This document shows, in pieces, positions 43,226 through 53,756 of a DNA stretch of 64,000 bases (position 1 is the stretch's first letter; each line of letters begins with the position of its first letter). A model generated the notes under the pieces. The model did not search any database. It saw nothing but the letters and a program-made list of their open reading frames with translations, and was not told the origin of the DNA. Source of the stretch: Ectocarpus siliculosus (Eukaryota; Sar; Phaeophyceae; Ectocarpales; Ectocarpaceae); the NCBI GenBank assembly GCA_000310025.1, contig FN648603.1, positions 31,867 to 95,866 of the forward strand. The letters run 5' to 3'. The translations under genes were made by a program, and so were the position numbers.

Positions 43226-45101
43226 CTGCACAGCAATAGATACAAGCAGGGACAGGGACGAGCAGCACGGAGATCAAACAATGGTAACATTAAATTCAAG
43301 GCCGCGACACGAGGGATTAGTGTTTGATTCTCTCTTCTCTGCGCGCTGTCGTCGAATGTAGTGTGCGGACAGGTACTTCATTTATTTTTTGGCACGTACA
43401 CGTACTGCAGGGATTGTAGGTGCACTTCTTCTTGACGCCGGCCCTTTCCTTGCAAAGTGTGAGTGTTCTTTATACTGTATCTTCTGATGGCTCTAGCATT
43501 TTTGTGACCACCGACCGAGCCTTCGCTAGATTTTGGGAATAGCAACTGACGCTTGTTTAATGTGAAGAAAAGAACAACAACAACAACAACAACAACAGCG
43601 AAAGATATGAATATGACAACCAGGGTGACTCTGCTTCTCGACGCCCGCCCTCGTTCGGTTGCATATCCTCCTCACTCCTCAGCTCCTCAGCGCTCTCCCG
43701 CATCCCACTCTTGCCCAGCCTTCGTGAGTCTCTTTTCTACTCTTCTCTTTCGTATGCACAGATGTCGGAAAGGCGCAGTATCTTTCAGCCGGTCAACATC
43801 GTTTAAAACTCACCAACCGCATCTTTTACGCGATAAAAAAACATGTATCTTGGAATCGCTTCCTTAAGCGTGACGGCGGAAGCCCCCGAAGCCCCCGAAG
43901 CCCCTTGCACTTGTACTGTAGTGTGAGGATTCTTCGATAGAGATGGATTCGTTGGGTCGTACCTAGTAGTCTTAACCCTTACGTGACTACAGGCTGATTC
44001 AGCTCCGTTCTCAGCTCCGATCACTTTGCGTGCCGAAAGATCGCCGTTGTGCCTCGGCTAAGAGCAAAAAACACACATAGAGACCAGCAGGGAGACACAG
44101 GCAGCCCACCCCAAAAGCACGCTTTTGAGCAATGCGCACAGGACTCACATAGTGCAATACTATTCACCCATGCCTAACCTCTCTGACGTGGGGCAGATAT
44201 CCTTTCCAGATCCAATCTACTGCCTACCAGTACTGCAAGATTCAAACGCAAAATACCACCTGAGGGTGCATACAGCACCCTGAACATGTGATCAACCCCG
44301 TGCCGCATCCGTGGGGGAGAGCAGAGCAAGCGTACACCGGAGCCGATGCTAACGTACTGCCTCGGTGCTTGATGTTGTTGTGATTGCGGTGCGTGTGGTT
44401 CCCAGTATTGGGAGTGGAGGGTGGTTCGTCTGCTGTGTGCAAAATGTCGCTCAAAGGCAAGGGTTTTCGGGACTACAGCTCTGATCACAGCTCCGACCAC
44501 AGCTCTCTATTTGTAGTACAGATTAGTAAAATTTATCACGATTTTTATGCATTTTGTGCGATAGTGGATGATGGTCTCGATTCTCTGATGCGTGGGCCGT
44601 TTTTTTCGTCGATCTGGCGCTTCTGTGAGGCGGTTTCCCGTCAGTGTATGCTCTGTCCAAAGATGAGGTGGAGAAGATGTGCCAACAGGTATTGCTTGGA
44701 CAGGTACATCCTCTGTGCGGACGGTTGCTGTCGGAGACGGCATGCACACCTGCTCAGAAACTACTCCTGCTGTACAGTCTATTTCTCTCCGCATAGCTGC
44801 TACTGCTGTACAACAGTAGTACTACTGTACTCACTCCTGTTCGTCACCCTTACATACACCGCGTCCCTATCCCTGTGAGCCCATGTGGGGGCTCACAGGG
44901 ACCCACTGCTGCACTATCCTTGCCGCCGTGACTTATGGGTGTACACACACGCTTGGAAGATCTTTGACCGCAGAGAGCCAGTTGTGGGGAAAAAGACATA
45001 AAAATTCAAATCAACCTAGTCACGAAATGAAGTTGGGTCATAGTCTACAGCAGTACTGACATCTTCGGAGAGATCCCTGGGAACGAATGGTGAGAGCGAG
45101 C

Positions 45102-45158
<57 letters not shown>

Positions 45159-45422
45159 GAGAGAGGCAGACAGAGATGACAGGCAGACAGAGAGAGAAAG
45201 AGACAGAAAGAGACAGAGAGACGGAGAGAGACAGAGAGAGCGAGAGAGAGAGAGAGACAAACAGAGAGAGAGAGAAAGACAGAAAGAGAGAAACAGAGAG
45301 AGACAGAGAAAGAAAGAGAGGGAGAGAGAGAATAGAGGTCGTGGCGGGTTTATTATTGGGTGCAAATCCAAAGGGACGGGGCAAAAGGTTCATACTACAT
45401 CGGGTGGGTGTGCCCCCCTCAC
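43226..45422. other. Probable intron or intergenic stretch
   Basis: No exon is secure. A minus-strand segment ending at 43852 (GASAVTLKEAIPRYMFFYRV, then gtgagt) has splice-like edges, but its phase does not fit the flanking exons. A short AAC microsatellite lies at about 43577-43596, and a tripled gcccccgaa unit at 43883-43903. Confidence 0.35.
45097..45335. repeat. GA-rich microsatellite and degenerate extension
   Basis: A pure (GA)n run spans about 45101-45154, followed by degenerate agagacagaaagag-type sequence to about 45335. The Ser/Leu or Arg/Glu frames through it are repeat artefacts. Confidence 0.95.
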
Positions 45423-45572
45423 CTCATCCGTGAGGTTGTCACGCAACCTTCGCACTTTGGTCCTGATCTTCGCGACGTGCTTCTGCATCTTTTCCTCCTT
45501 CTTCTGCAGTTGAGACTGCGACAGTGCTGCTGCAGCATGCTGGGGGTGAGCAGTAGTGCCCGTGCTGCTCAT
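45423..45572 (-). CDS. Candidate first exon, coiled-coil-like
   Basis: ATG at 45572 opens exactly 50 codons: MSSTGTTAHPQHAAAALSQS then QLQKKEEKMQKHVAKIRTKV and RRLRDNLTDE, ending at a gtgagg donor in phase 0. The Lys/Glu/Gln pattern suggests a short coiled coil. It is on the same strand and in the same phase as the exon at 43085-43225, so it may start the gene that ends at 36900; that link spans ~2.2 kb of intron and is inferred. Confidence 0.45.
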
Positions 45573-45854
45573 AGCGGTGATGGTGTATATGCTCTTTGCA
45601 CGTAAGAGGGACGGGAGCGCGGGAAGGGAGGGACACACTCTGGCTCTGTCGTGCGTGTCCACGTCAGCTCCAACAATTTTTTTCTCGAGAGCCCCCCCCC
45701 CCTATGGAAATTATGCACCTTCCGTGGGCCCCCTCCGCACTCCAATCTGCCGCGCCCCCGAGTTGTTCCTCCCTTGTTCCTCCGCACACACACATGAATA
45801 ACTACAATCGCGTGTTGTTGCCGGCATTGCGATGACCTCGAGATTTTTTTCCCC

Positions 45855-46310
45855 TTGGCGAGATGACTCCCAAGGTTGCCGCACCGCCGAGATTGCCAAC
45901 GTTGCGTGTTGCCCGTATTGCGATGACTCTTGCATTCTTTATCCCTTGGCGTGGTGACTCCCAAGGTTGCCGCACGGCCGAGATTGCCAAGGTAGCGTGT
46001 TGCCGGCATTGTGATAACCTTTGGATGTTTTACCCCTTGGCGTGGTGACTCCCAAGGTTGCCGCACGGCCGAGATTGCCAAGGTAGCGTGTTGCCGGCAT
46101 TGTGATAACCTTTGGATGTTTTACCCCTTGGCGTGGTGACTCCCAAGGTTGCCGCATGGCCGAGATTGCCAAGGTAGCGTGTTGCCGGCATTGTGATAAC
46201 CTTTGGATGTTTTACCCCTTGGCGTGGTGACTCCCAAGGTTGCCGCACGGCCGAGATTGTCAAGGTACAAAATTTCAGGAAAATGAGGCACATCCACCTT
46301 GGCAAGGTGG
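45855..46310 (+). repeat. 91-bp minisatellite, five copies
   Basis: Units beginning ttggcgtggtgactcccaag start at 45855 (diverged), 45946, 46037, 46128 and 46219, spaced exactly 91 bp. The inner three copies are nearly identical. Each carries an inverted pair (ccttgg...ccaagg) and the phrase gccgagattgccaaggtagc. As 91 is not a multiple of three, the frames through it are not coding. The array ends beside a G run and the phrase gggggttcgacctccacctg also found, reversed, at the palindrome spacer. Confidence 0.95.
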
Positions 46311-46879
46311 GGGGGGGAGGGGTATTTTCTCCACAAGGGGGTTCGACCTCCACCTGTGACGCTATATGTTCCGGGTACCCCAAAGCGTCGAGACAGGGTT
46401 ACAATCACGCGATCCAGGCGGCCAGGTAATGCTATAACGAGGATGAGCGTACTTGTTTCTCTTCGGGTATGGGTGATTTGTTTACGGCCGGTTTGCTCTG
46501 AATACAGTACGAAGATGCCCCCCTTCAACACATATATGCCTTGCCTGAATACCGCCCCAGGACGTATGCATACACCAATCTACGCTCGAACACACAAACG
46601 CGCCAAAAAACACAGAGGACAAAAAGCGAGTATTTCAGATGGATCCAACCTAAGGGGGGAGGAGTCTGAAATTGGTGTTTATTGGAATTGATGAGAAGTG
46701 AGCATTTATTATTATGTGCCAAAGAGGATGTCTGCGTGCGTATAGAAGAGGAGGCATGCGCACCGAGAGAAGGCAGCTGCGCGCAGGACATTCCGTTTGC
46801 GCCCGATCACGTTGAAGCATCATCAGTGCTGGAGCACAGGGACTGCTAAACGTACGAGTGGACAACACTGCCAGCTACT
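46311..46879. other. Intergenic stretch, no gene seen
   Basis: Apart from the shared boundary phrase at 46334-46362 I see nothing of note. Minus-strand frames are short and without motifs. Confidence 0.35.
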
Positions 46880-46881
46880 AC

Positions 46882-47017
46882 CTGTTAAGACGTTCTGTTC
46901 CGGGGAGCTAGTATTGTCGTCTTTGCCGGCGGGGCGAAGACCAAGAATCTGGGCGACGGAGTCGATACGCCGTTCTCGCAGAAGCGTCGACTGACGTTGC
47001 GTGTGGTTCCACAGCAT
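46882..47017 (-). CDS. Candidate small exon, unknown
   Basis: From an ATG at 47017 the frame reads MLWNHTQRQSTLLRERRIDS, VAQILGLRPAGKDDNTSSPE, QNVLT and reaches a gtagta donor at 46881. Composition is protein-like, with an amphipathic basic segment. No neighbour exon could be matched. It may be an upstream exon of the minus-strand gene or a stray open frame. Confidence 0.27.
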
Positions 47018-47669
47018 AACAGAGAGCGCTAGCTGTTAACAGACAGCGGTCAGCGCACAGCGATACGTATCGTTATCCAGGAGGCACACGGGGGCATAGG
47101 CCAGACGGGCCCAAATGCCATGTGAAGTTGGCGGGCGGGTGTACATATGATATTAATATGTCGACGTTCTTGGGGGCTTGCTCGAGCAGGGCGATGTCTA
47201 GCTGATGATGCTACTGCGGTGCGTGCGCTGGTGGGCATGGAGCGGCGAAGTGTCAATCACAAGTATTACAAACCAAGTGTGCAACACGCGACAGAGGATA
47301 TCATACGAGTATGCCAGACACATTATACGTCGCAAGAAGAGCGGCTGTAATTTTTAGTTTCCGGTACAGCAGTCTCGGAGACTGCTGTGGTGTGGTTGTG
47401 CTATCACAAATCACGATTATTAGACGAGGCGCAAGTTTGAGTGCAGGTCCTCGATCACACGACGAGGCGCAAATATCTGAGTGCAGGTCCGTCGGCCCGA
47501 GGAAAGGTGGTGGGTATCCACACCAACACCCAACACCCACTTTGATTGTTGCAGCAGCTTGTTATTCGTGTACACTTGATGGACGTTATTTTTCCCCCGA
47601 GGTTTTCCAGAAGTCAATGTGGACCGGATAAAAAGGGGGTGCAATGATTGATAAACCATGGTGGCTTGT
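47018..47669. other. Intergenic stretch
   Basis: No gene. A short phrase (cacgacgaggcgcaaat/ttagacgaggcgcaagt with gagtgcaggtcc) is doubled at about 47425-47490. Confidence 0.4.
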
Positions 47670-48452
47670 CATCTGGCGATGAGTCGTGGTTATCAGGAGC
47701 CGAACGCAAGAGGTGTAGCACGTATGTCGCTGGTGCGATTGCGGGACGGACTGCGGCCGTCAGGACACATACTCTTGTACGGGCCGGTTTTGTACGCGCG
47801 AATGTAGGTCGTCGTGTATGGAAAAATCGGTGGCAGGGCAGGCAGAAACATACAACGAATCGATATAGAGCGAGCTAGTACGCTGGTGGTGCGTATGATG
47901 CCGGCTCACGGTTATTGATAGTAGACCAGGGTACGGGTCATCTGGAGATAAGCCGTGGTGGTCAGGAGCCGCACACAAGGGGCGTGGCGTGTAGGTCGCT
48001 GATGCAGCTGGGATGCTGTATGCGGTCGTTATGATACATATGCATACTGAATGTTACTCGAACCAGTTTGTACGACTATGGGTCGTTGGCACGGAATAAT
48101 CGGTCGAGAGGCAAAAAGACACAACGCGATATATACAGGTGGTTATGGTACCACACTGTATATTCCGCTGGCTACGCTAGAGCCTTCTGATGCGGGTCAT
48201 CTGGAGATGAGCCGTGGTGGTCACGAGCCGCACACAAGTTGCGTGGCGTGTAGGTCGCTGGTGCGGCTGGGATACTGTATGCGGTCGTTATGATACATAC
48301 GCATACTGAATGTTACTCGAACCACTTTGCACGTACGACCATGGGTCGTTGGCACGGAATAATCGGTCGAGAGGCACAAAGACACAACGCGATATACACA
48401 GGTGGTTATGGTGCCACACTATGTATACCGCTGGTTACGCTAGAGCCTTCTG
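47670..48452 (+). repeat. Tandem repeat, 259-bp period, three copies
   Basis: Copies begin gggtcatctggagat at 47935 and 48194; a diverged first copy begins ggcttgtcatctggcgatga at about 47667. The latter two are about 95% alike by eye and carry catactgaatgttactcgaa, gggtcgttggcacggaataa and cgctggttacgctagagcct. It lies 0.5 kb upstream of the Ngaro-like element and might be its 5' repeat region, or an independent satellite. Confidence 0.85.
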
Positions 48453-48956
48453 GAAACCACCGAACGCGCAAATTATTGCATGACGGTATGCGTAGCTTCT
48501 ATATCGCTCTCCCGTGGCGCACCAAAGTGATGGCTTTGGTGTTGGCGCTGGTACGGGGGGCCAGAGCCAAAACACAGAAGGCTTGCATAGGCGGAATGCA
48601 CGAAAAAGCATAGGCTTCCCATCCGGTGGTGCGTGGTTCCCACCGGTGTGGGGATTGGGGGTTTCACCCTAGCGGAGTTAGTGATGCGTGTTGGCGGTTT
48701 CAGTGGCATTCACGCATGCTGTACTGGTGTACATGGCGCTGCGTATCACACGGTGTGAAATGCTTCGGGGGTTGCGAGATCCGCCTGCGCTGGTTGAAAC
48801 ACGGGCGACGAGACGACTACGCTGCGTGCCGGGTGGCAGGTGCATTCCGTGCCGCGTTGTCGTTCTTGCGTTCCCGATATATATTTGTCCCCTTTGTTCC
48901 TTGTGATCAGGAGATTGATCGGTGCATCGGCGGCAAGTCGGCCGGGGGCGGAGATA

Positions 48957-50562
48957 TGAGCGGGGACAATAACTCCTCCGACGAGTCTATGGTCGGCCGC
49001 GATGAGTATGAGGCGGAGCGGCAGGACAGCGCTAATGAGCGGGCCGTCATCAGCGCCTCGGTGGAGGGCCTGAAGGCCGACATGGCGGCGAGGTTCGCGG
49101 AGGTGCTGGAAGCCGTGCGTGATCGGGGCGGCGGGGCCGCCGCGGGTGGCGCTGCCGGAGTTGCACCAGCACCCATGTATGGGGGCGCGCGTGCAGCGGC
49201 CGGGGTGGCGCCGGCGCCCATGTATGGGGGCGCGAGTGCGGCTGGTTGCTCGGCCGGTTACGGGTTCCACCGCGTGGAGTCGAGTCCCGGGTTGCTGTTG
49301 GCGCTGGTCGGTATGGCAATGGGGGCGGCTTAGGGTTCACTCCCGCGATTTCGTCCCCGTTTGGAGCGGGAGGCCTTCACATGGACTCCGGTGGATACGG
49401 GATGGGAACGGGGGTGTCGCATGCCCAGCGGCGGATGGAAAAGGTGATCTCGGACCAGCGGGTGAACCCTTGGAGCTCGGCGAACAGTCGCATGTGATGG
49501 GTGGTGATGGGATGTTTTCCGCCGAAGCTAGAGAAACCGAGCCTGCAAGGGTTAATGCATGATAGTATTGAGGTCACGGACGAGGTAGCCGACATGCTCT
49601 TGAACTTCCGTGGCTTTGACCCCGCTGCCTTCACGCCCCGGGGTGCGGTTGGCGACCGTATCCCCATCTCAACGCATTTGACCCTCATGGCGGGGGCTTT
49701 TATTACCATCGCCCGCCGGGGGATCGCCGGCGAACCGAGGTTGGAGGCGGCATCGCAAGCGCGGGTGGATCGTGTCGAAGCCTCGTTCCAGGCGGTCATC
49801 GCCGATGTGGAGCGGCACGCTCGGGAGAATTACGCGGCCATCCAAGCGCATCACAACCGAGACATCTTCTTGACGTTCCTCGTCTACGACATGCAAGTGT
49901 ATACGCGCGACGTGCGGATGTTCGCGGACGAGATGCAGCGGCGCTTCGTTCTCCCTCCGCCGTCGGACGCTCTCTCGCCCCCCCCCCCCCTCCCGGCGTT
50001 CCCAAACATCGCGGCGTATCTCCGGTCGGGAGGGCTGATCAATTCTGCTGTGCAAGGCAAGTCCGACCATTCGTCGGCCGCCGCAGCGGGTGCCGGGGGG
50101 ACGGGCAGCGAGGCCAAGGAGCAGGGGGTGTGCTACAAGTTCCAGAAAGACGGCAAATGGCGGTGGGGGAAGAAGTGCAAGTTTGCGCATGTGGCGCCAC
50201 GGAAGGCTGGCGGAAAGGGAGGAAAAAGAGGGGGCACGACTGGCGGCGGCGCCGAGGATGGCGACTCGAAAGGTAGCCCCTCCACTGCCGCCGACACCAA
50301 CGCCTCTGCCGCCGCCGCCCCAGCGAAGCGGGCCAAGGTGGGACGGCCGGGACGAAGACTCGCAGCAGTGCGAAGGGCGGTGCCGGCGGCGGCGCGAATG
50401 ACGATGATGAAGAATAGGGGCGCGGGCCCTGCCCCGGGGGGGGGAGGGCCATCTTTCGATGTGGCGGGGGGCGTGGTCTCGGGGCCCGAGCACGCACCTC
50501 CTGCGACCAGGGGCGGCTACTGCGTTGACCCGAGGTGGGGTTGGTACTTTAGATGGCAATGA
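48957..50562 (+). pseudogene. Gag-like protein of Ngaro-like element
   Basis: Likely starts at MSGDNNSSDESMVGRDEYEA (48957), with Gly/Ala-rich VAPAPMYGGA repeats. A frameshift near 49300 leads to the frame GGYGMGTGVSHAQRRMEKVI, which meets a TGA at 49495-49497 and then stays open to 50562 (GFDPAAFTPRGAVGDRIPIS, then RVDRVEASFQAVIADVERHA). A CCCH-like finger lies at GVCYKFQKDGKWRWGKKCKF followed by AH; the second ligand position is Trp rather than Cys. Such fingers bind element RNA. The tail is Gly/Ala/Lys-rich. Expected role: capsid-like packaging of the RNA. Confidence 0.65.
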
Positions 50563-52728
50563 TGTTGGGCGTATTGTTTCCATGGTACATGCTATGTCTC
50601 AGACCGTCGCGAAAGGCACACCACGTGCAACCGTACTTGCTCAGATCGCGGTGAAGCGTTTTCGGTTTTCGTCTCGGCATGGGGGAAGCTTTGAATGCAT
50701 GCAAGCCATCGAAAACGACATCGGGGTGCCGCGGGTACGGCCTGAATTTATTCGGTTTTGGTTTGGACGCTTGAAGGGTTTTCCTCACACAGAGACTGTC
50801 GCTGCTGTCGTGGAACGTGGCGCCGTAGTGCCCGTGTGTGGGTCTGCCGAAATGCTGCAGCAGCGCTATCGTATGGTAACCACCGTAGTGTAGCCCCACA
50901 TTCTGACACTATTCTCGGGAAAGTGTTTGATGACGTGCGGTTCGGGCGGGCGTTCGTGTTCCCCAAGAAAGAGGCAGAATCGATCCCGGGGTTGCGGCTG
51001 TCGCCGCTAGGTGTGGTCGTGTCGCCTAAGAAAATTCGGATTATCCATGACTTGACGTTTGAATGCTCAACCGTGTCGCGTAGTGTCAATGCCGACACGG
51101 ATTCGGAGGCGGCGCCGAAGGTCGAGTTAGGTCACGTGTTGCGGGACATTGTGTGGCGCATTTTATGGTTGCGAAGGACGTACGGACCATCGGCCCGGAT
51201 GGTGTTAAGCAAAATTGACGTTACGGACGCGTTTCGACAGGTTACGGTTCAATGGTCGGGAGCTCCCGTGTTTGGTTACTCCGTTGGGGACTTTGTCGTG
51301 GTAGATCGGCGCTTGGTGTTTGGGTGGCGCAATTCGCCTGGCAATTTTTGTGTCATGACCGCCGCGTTGGAGCACTCTCACAATCACACGTCTGTGGATA
51401 ATGCAGTTGTCACCGAGCTTGGCCGGACGGCTACGAACCATGTTGAGGTTCCGTTGCCTAGCGAACGAGAGACGCCACCCCCATTCCTCCCTGGGTGTCG
51501 CATTCCCCCCGGTTCGGGGCGCGGTCGTTCCGACTCGTTTTTCGTGCGGTTCTATGTAGACGATGGTATTCTTGTGGAAGTGATGTGGAGCCCGACTGGG
51601 GCCCGATGTAAAGTAGCTTCCGCGTCGTGTGCATCGGACCATTTCCGGGTGTTTGGGGCGCGCGGGTCAGGGACCCCCCCTTGTTGTCTCCGCGTAAACT
51701 TTCCTTGTGGAAAACAAGGTTGTGTGTGCTAAAGAGGGTGGGACATTGATACGGTGGTTATGACCATTTCGGTTCGCACAGACAAGCTGGAACGTCTGCG
51801 GGCGACAATCCGCGAGTGCCCCCCCACACGCTGCTTTGCTTCTGAGTCCGAGTTGCGGGGGGTGATTGGTTCGTTGTTGCATATCTGTGAGGTCGTGCGG
51901 CCTGGTAAATATTTTGTTCGCCGCATGCTCAACCAGTTGGGGCTACCGCCGGTGCAATTGACCGCCCGGGGGGTGACACGGAAACGGATCGGTCCCGAGT
52001 TTCATGCCGACATGCGGTTTTGGCGTCTGATGGTCGAAGGGGGCCTGGGATCGCCGTCGCGGTTGTTAACAGCCCCACTTGTATGTTTTTTCGATCAACC
52101 ATATTCGTGTCTTTTGTGGTCGGTCGCATCTGGCGATGCGATGGGAGGGTATTTCTTGCATGCCGAATTCCGTTCTGGAGTGTGGTGGCGTTTTGATTTT
52201 AGTCAAGAAGTACAGGAGAGGTTTCGCCAGCAGGCCGAGGGGTGCGACGATCTGAGCATCAACATGCTCGAACTCCTCGCGATGGTAGTTGGCGCCTGGG
52301 TGTTCGTTGTACAATAGGACATGAGGCCAGAGTACGCCCGCAATAGCATCCGTATGACGGGAGGCATCTCTTCGAGTGTGGCGTGGGTGAACAAGTGTCG
52401 GGGGGGGAGCGAGCCCCGATCGGGGGCACTCATGCGTATGCTAGGATGTTTGGAGATGGGCAGCGGATGGTGTTTTGAGGCGGCTCATGTTCGGGGGGTC
52501 GATAACACGATTGCAGATGGTATTTCACGATGGGAGCCGGCGACCATTGACGCTCGTCTTCGCCTGTCCCGTCCCAATGTCGCCTGGCGCCAACAGGTCT
52601 TGAGCCCGGAGGTCGCCGATCTTTGTACCGGCGTCTTAGCGGCGAGTACGTCCGCGAGTCAGTTGCGCAGTCGTCTCGAAGAACTTACCTGTCGGGTTGG
52701 CGGGCTTGGTGTGCTTTTCGCCGCATGA
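50459..52728 (+). pseudogene. Reverse transcriptase-RNase H of Ngaro-like element
   Basis: The N-terminal part sits in frame 50459-50893 (QAIENDIGVPRVRPEFIRFW), then shifts near 50870 to VAPHSDTILGKVFDDVRFGR. RT motifs follow: IRIIHDLTFECSTVSRSVN, LSKIDVTDAFRQV (catalytic D) and FFVRFYVDDGILVEV (YVDD). A C run near 51671 and a TAA near 51730 mark two compensating shifts before IDTVVMTISVRTDKLERLRA and HICEVVRPGKYFVRRMLNQL. RNase H covers LLWSVASGDAMGGYF, NMLELLAMVVGAW, a TAG at 52315-52317, then AHVRGVDNTIADGISRW. It copies element RNA to DNA. Multiple lesions imply loss of function. Confidence 0.8.
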
Positions 52729-53713
52729 TTGGCGAGTCGGAGTACCTCTCGGGGGATGTCGATGGCGATGGGCTGGAACAAGCACTTTTGGAGTTTGTGG
52801 CGTGGTGTTGTGCAGATAAGGGTATCATTGCACCGACTATATCCGGCAAGCTCGCCGCGGTACAGTACTTTCATCGAGTTGACAAGCAGCTTGAGTTGCC
52901 TACTGTGCGCCTCTAATAATACGGAGTTTGTTGGGTTTGTTGGGTGTCGCACGTGTTCACGTTCGAGCGGGTACGAAGAGTCGGAGTCGTGTTCCCGTCT
53001 CGTGGGAGACGTTGTTGGAAGGACAGCAGTTGACGGCGTCGTGGGGTACAGGTGGCCGCGTGTTGTGGTTGTGTTTGGCGTTGTCGTACTTTGTGGTGGC
53101 GCGTTCAGATGAGGTTCTTGCCACACTGTCGGGACGATGCCACCAGGTGCATTGTTTGCGGCGTAGCGACGTCGAATTCTTTGATGAGGAGTACGTGCTA
53201 GCCCCGTTGTACTGGCACAAGGCCACAGGAGTTCGGGTTCGGTCTCGCGGCCACAAGGGGGATCAGTCGGAGACGGGGGCGTGCGTTTCACGGGTGCGCG
53301 ATGTAGCACGAGGCGCGAGTTCTCAGATTGGAGCCGGTGGCGGTGCCGTGGCGGTGTTGGTGGAATTGATGGCGTGCCATCTCGCTTTACCTGAGGACGC
53401 CCCTCTGTGCTCGTTTCGCCGTAGGAGGAGCAATACGGTTAAGGTTTGGGGATATTCCAAAGCTCTTAGCGCCCTTCGCCAGATTGTGGAGAAGGCAGGT
53501 GGCGACCCGAGACAGGTTGGCTTGCATTCGTTGAGAATCGGGGCCGCCACCACGTTGGCAGCAGGAGGAGACGAACCGGAGAGAATTATACAGAGAGAGG
53601 GTAGATGGAAGGAAGGTTCGGGTACGTTTAAAATATATACTAGGAATAATATGGTGGACGTAGACATGGTATCCCGTAAACTAGCGAAGGGGAAGAAGAC
53701 GGAGCAGACGTAG
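52623..53713 (+). pseudogene. Tyrosine recombinase of Ngaro-like element
   Basis: It starts at 52623, overlapping the RNase H frame by ~105 bases as usual in this class: SSRRTYLSGWRAWCAFRRM then a core-binding helix region. A stop at 52914-52916 and a frameshift near 52900 lead to the catalytic half (52928-53713): LSYFVVARSDEVLATLSGRC (first Arg), GLHSLRIGAATTLAAGGDEP (HxxR) and TFKIYTRNNMV (nucleophile Tyr). It would integrate the circular DNA intermediate in place of a DDE integrase. The frame ends in the 50-bp tandem duplication at 53657-53756. Confidence 0.82.
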
Positions 53714-53756
53714 ACATGGTATCCCGTGAACTAGCGAAGGGGAAGAAGATGGAGCA
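53657..53756 (+). repeat. 50-bp tandem duplication at recombinase 3' end
   Basis: Two 50-bp copies, both beginning gacgtagacatggtatcccg, start at 53657 and 53707 with two or three differences. The duplication creates the stop codon of the recombinase frame. Confidence 0.9.

Larger units (their letters stand above)
48957..53756 (+). mobile_element. Ngaro-like (DIRS order) tyrosine-recombinase retrotransposon, decayed
   Basis: The order is Gag-like ORF, reverse transcriptase plus RNase H, then an overlapping tyrosine recombinase, with no integrase, aspartic protease or methyltransferase, which is the Ngaro arrangement. Every region carries frameshifts or stops (near 49300, 49497, 50870, 51670-51730, 52317, 52900), so the copy is probably inactive. 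The bounds given are from the first Gag ATG to the end of a 50-bp tandem duplication; the true termini (split direct repeats in this class) were not found. Confidence 0.88.

Noticed and set aside
45016-45393. Ser/Leu-rich 125-codon frame and its Arg/Glu counterpart
   Set aside because: Pure product of the GA microsatellite.
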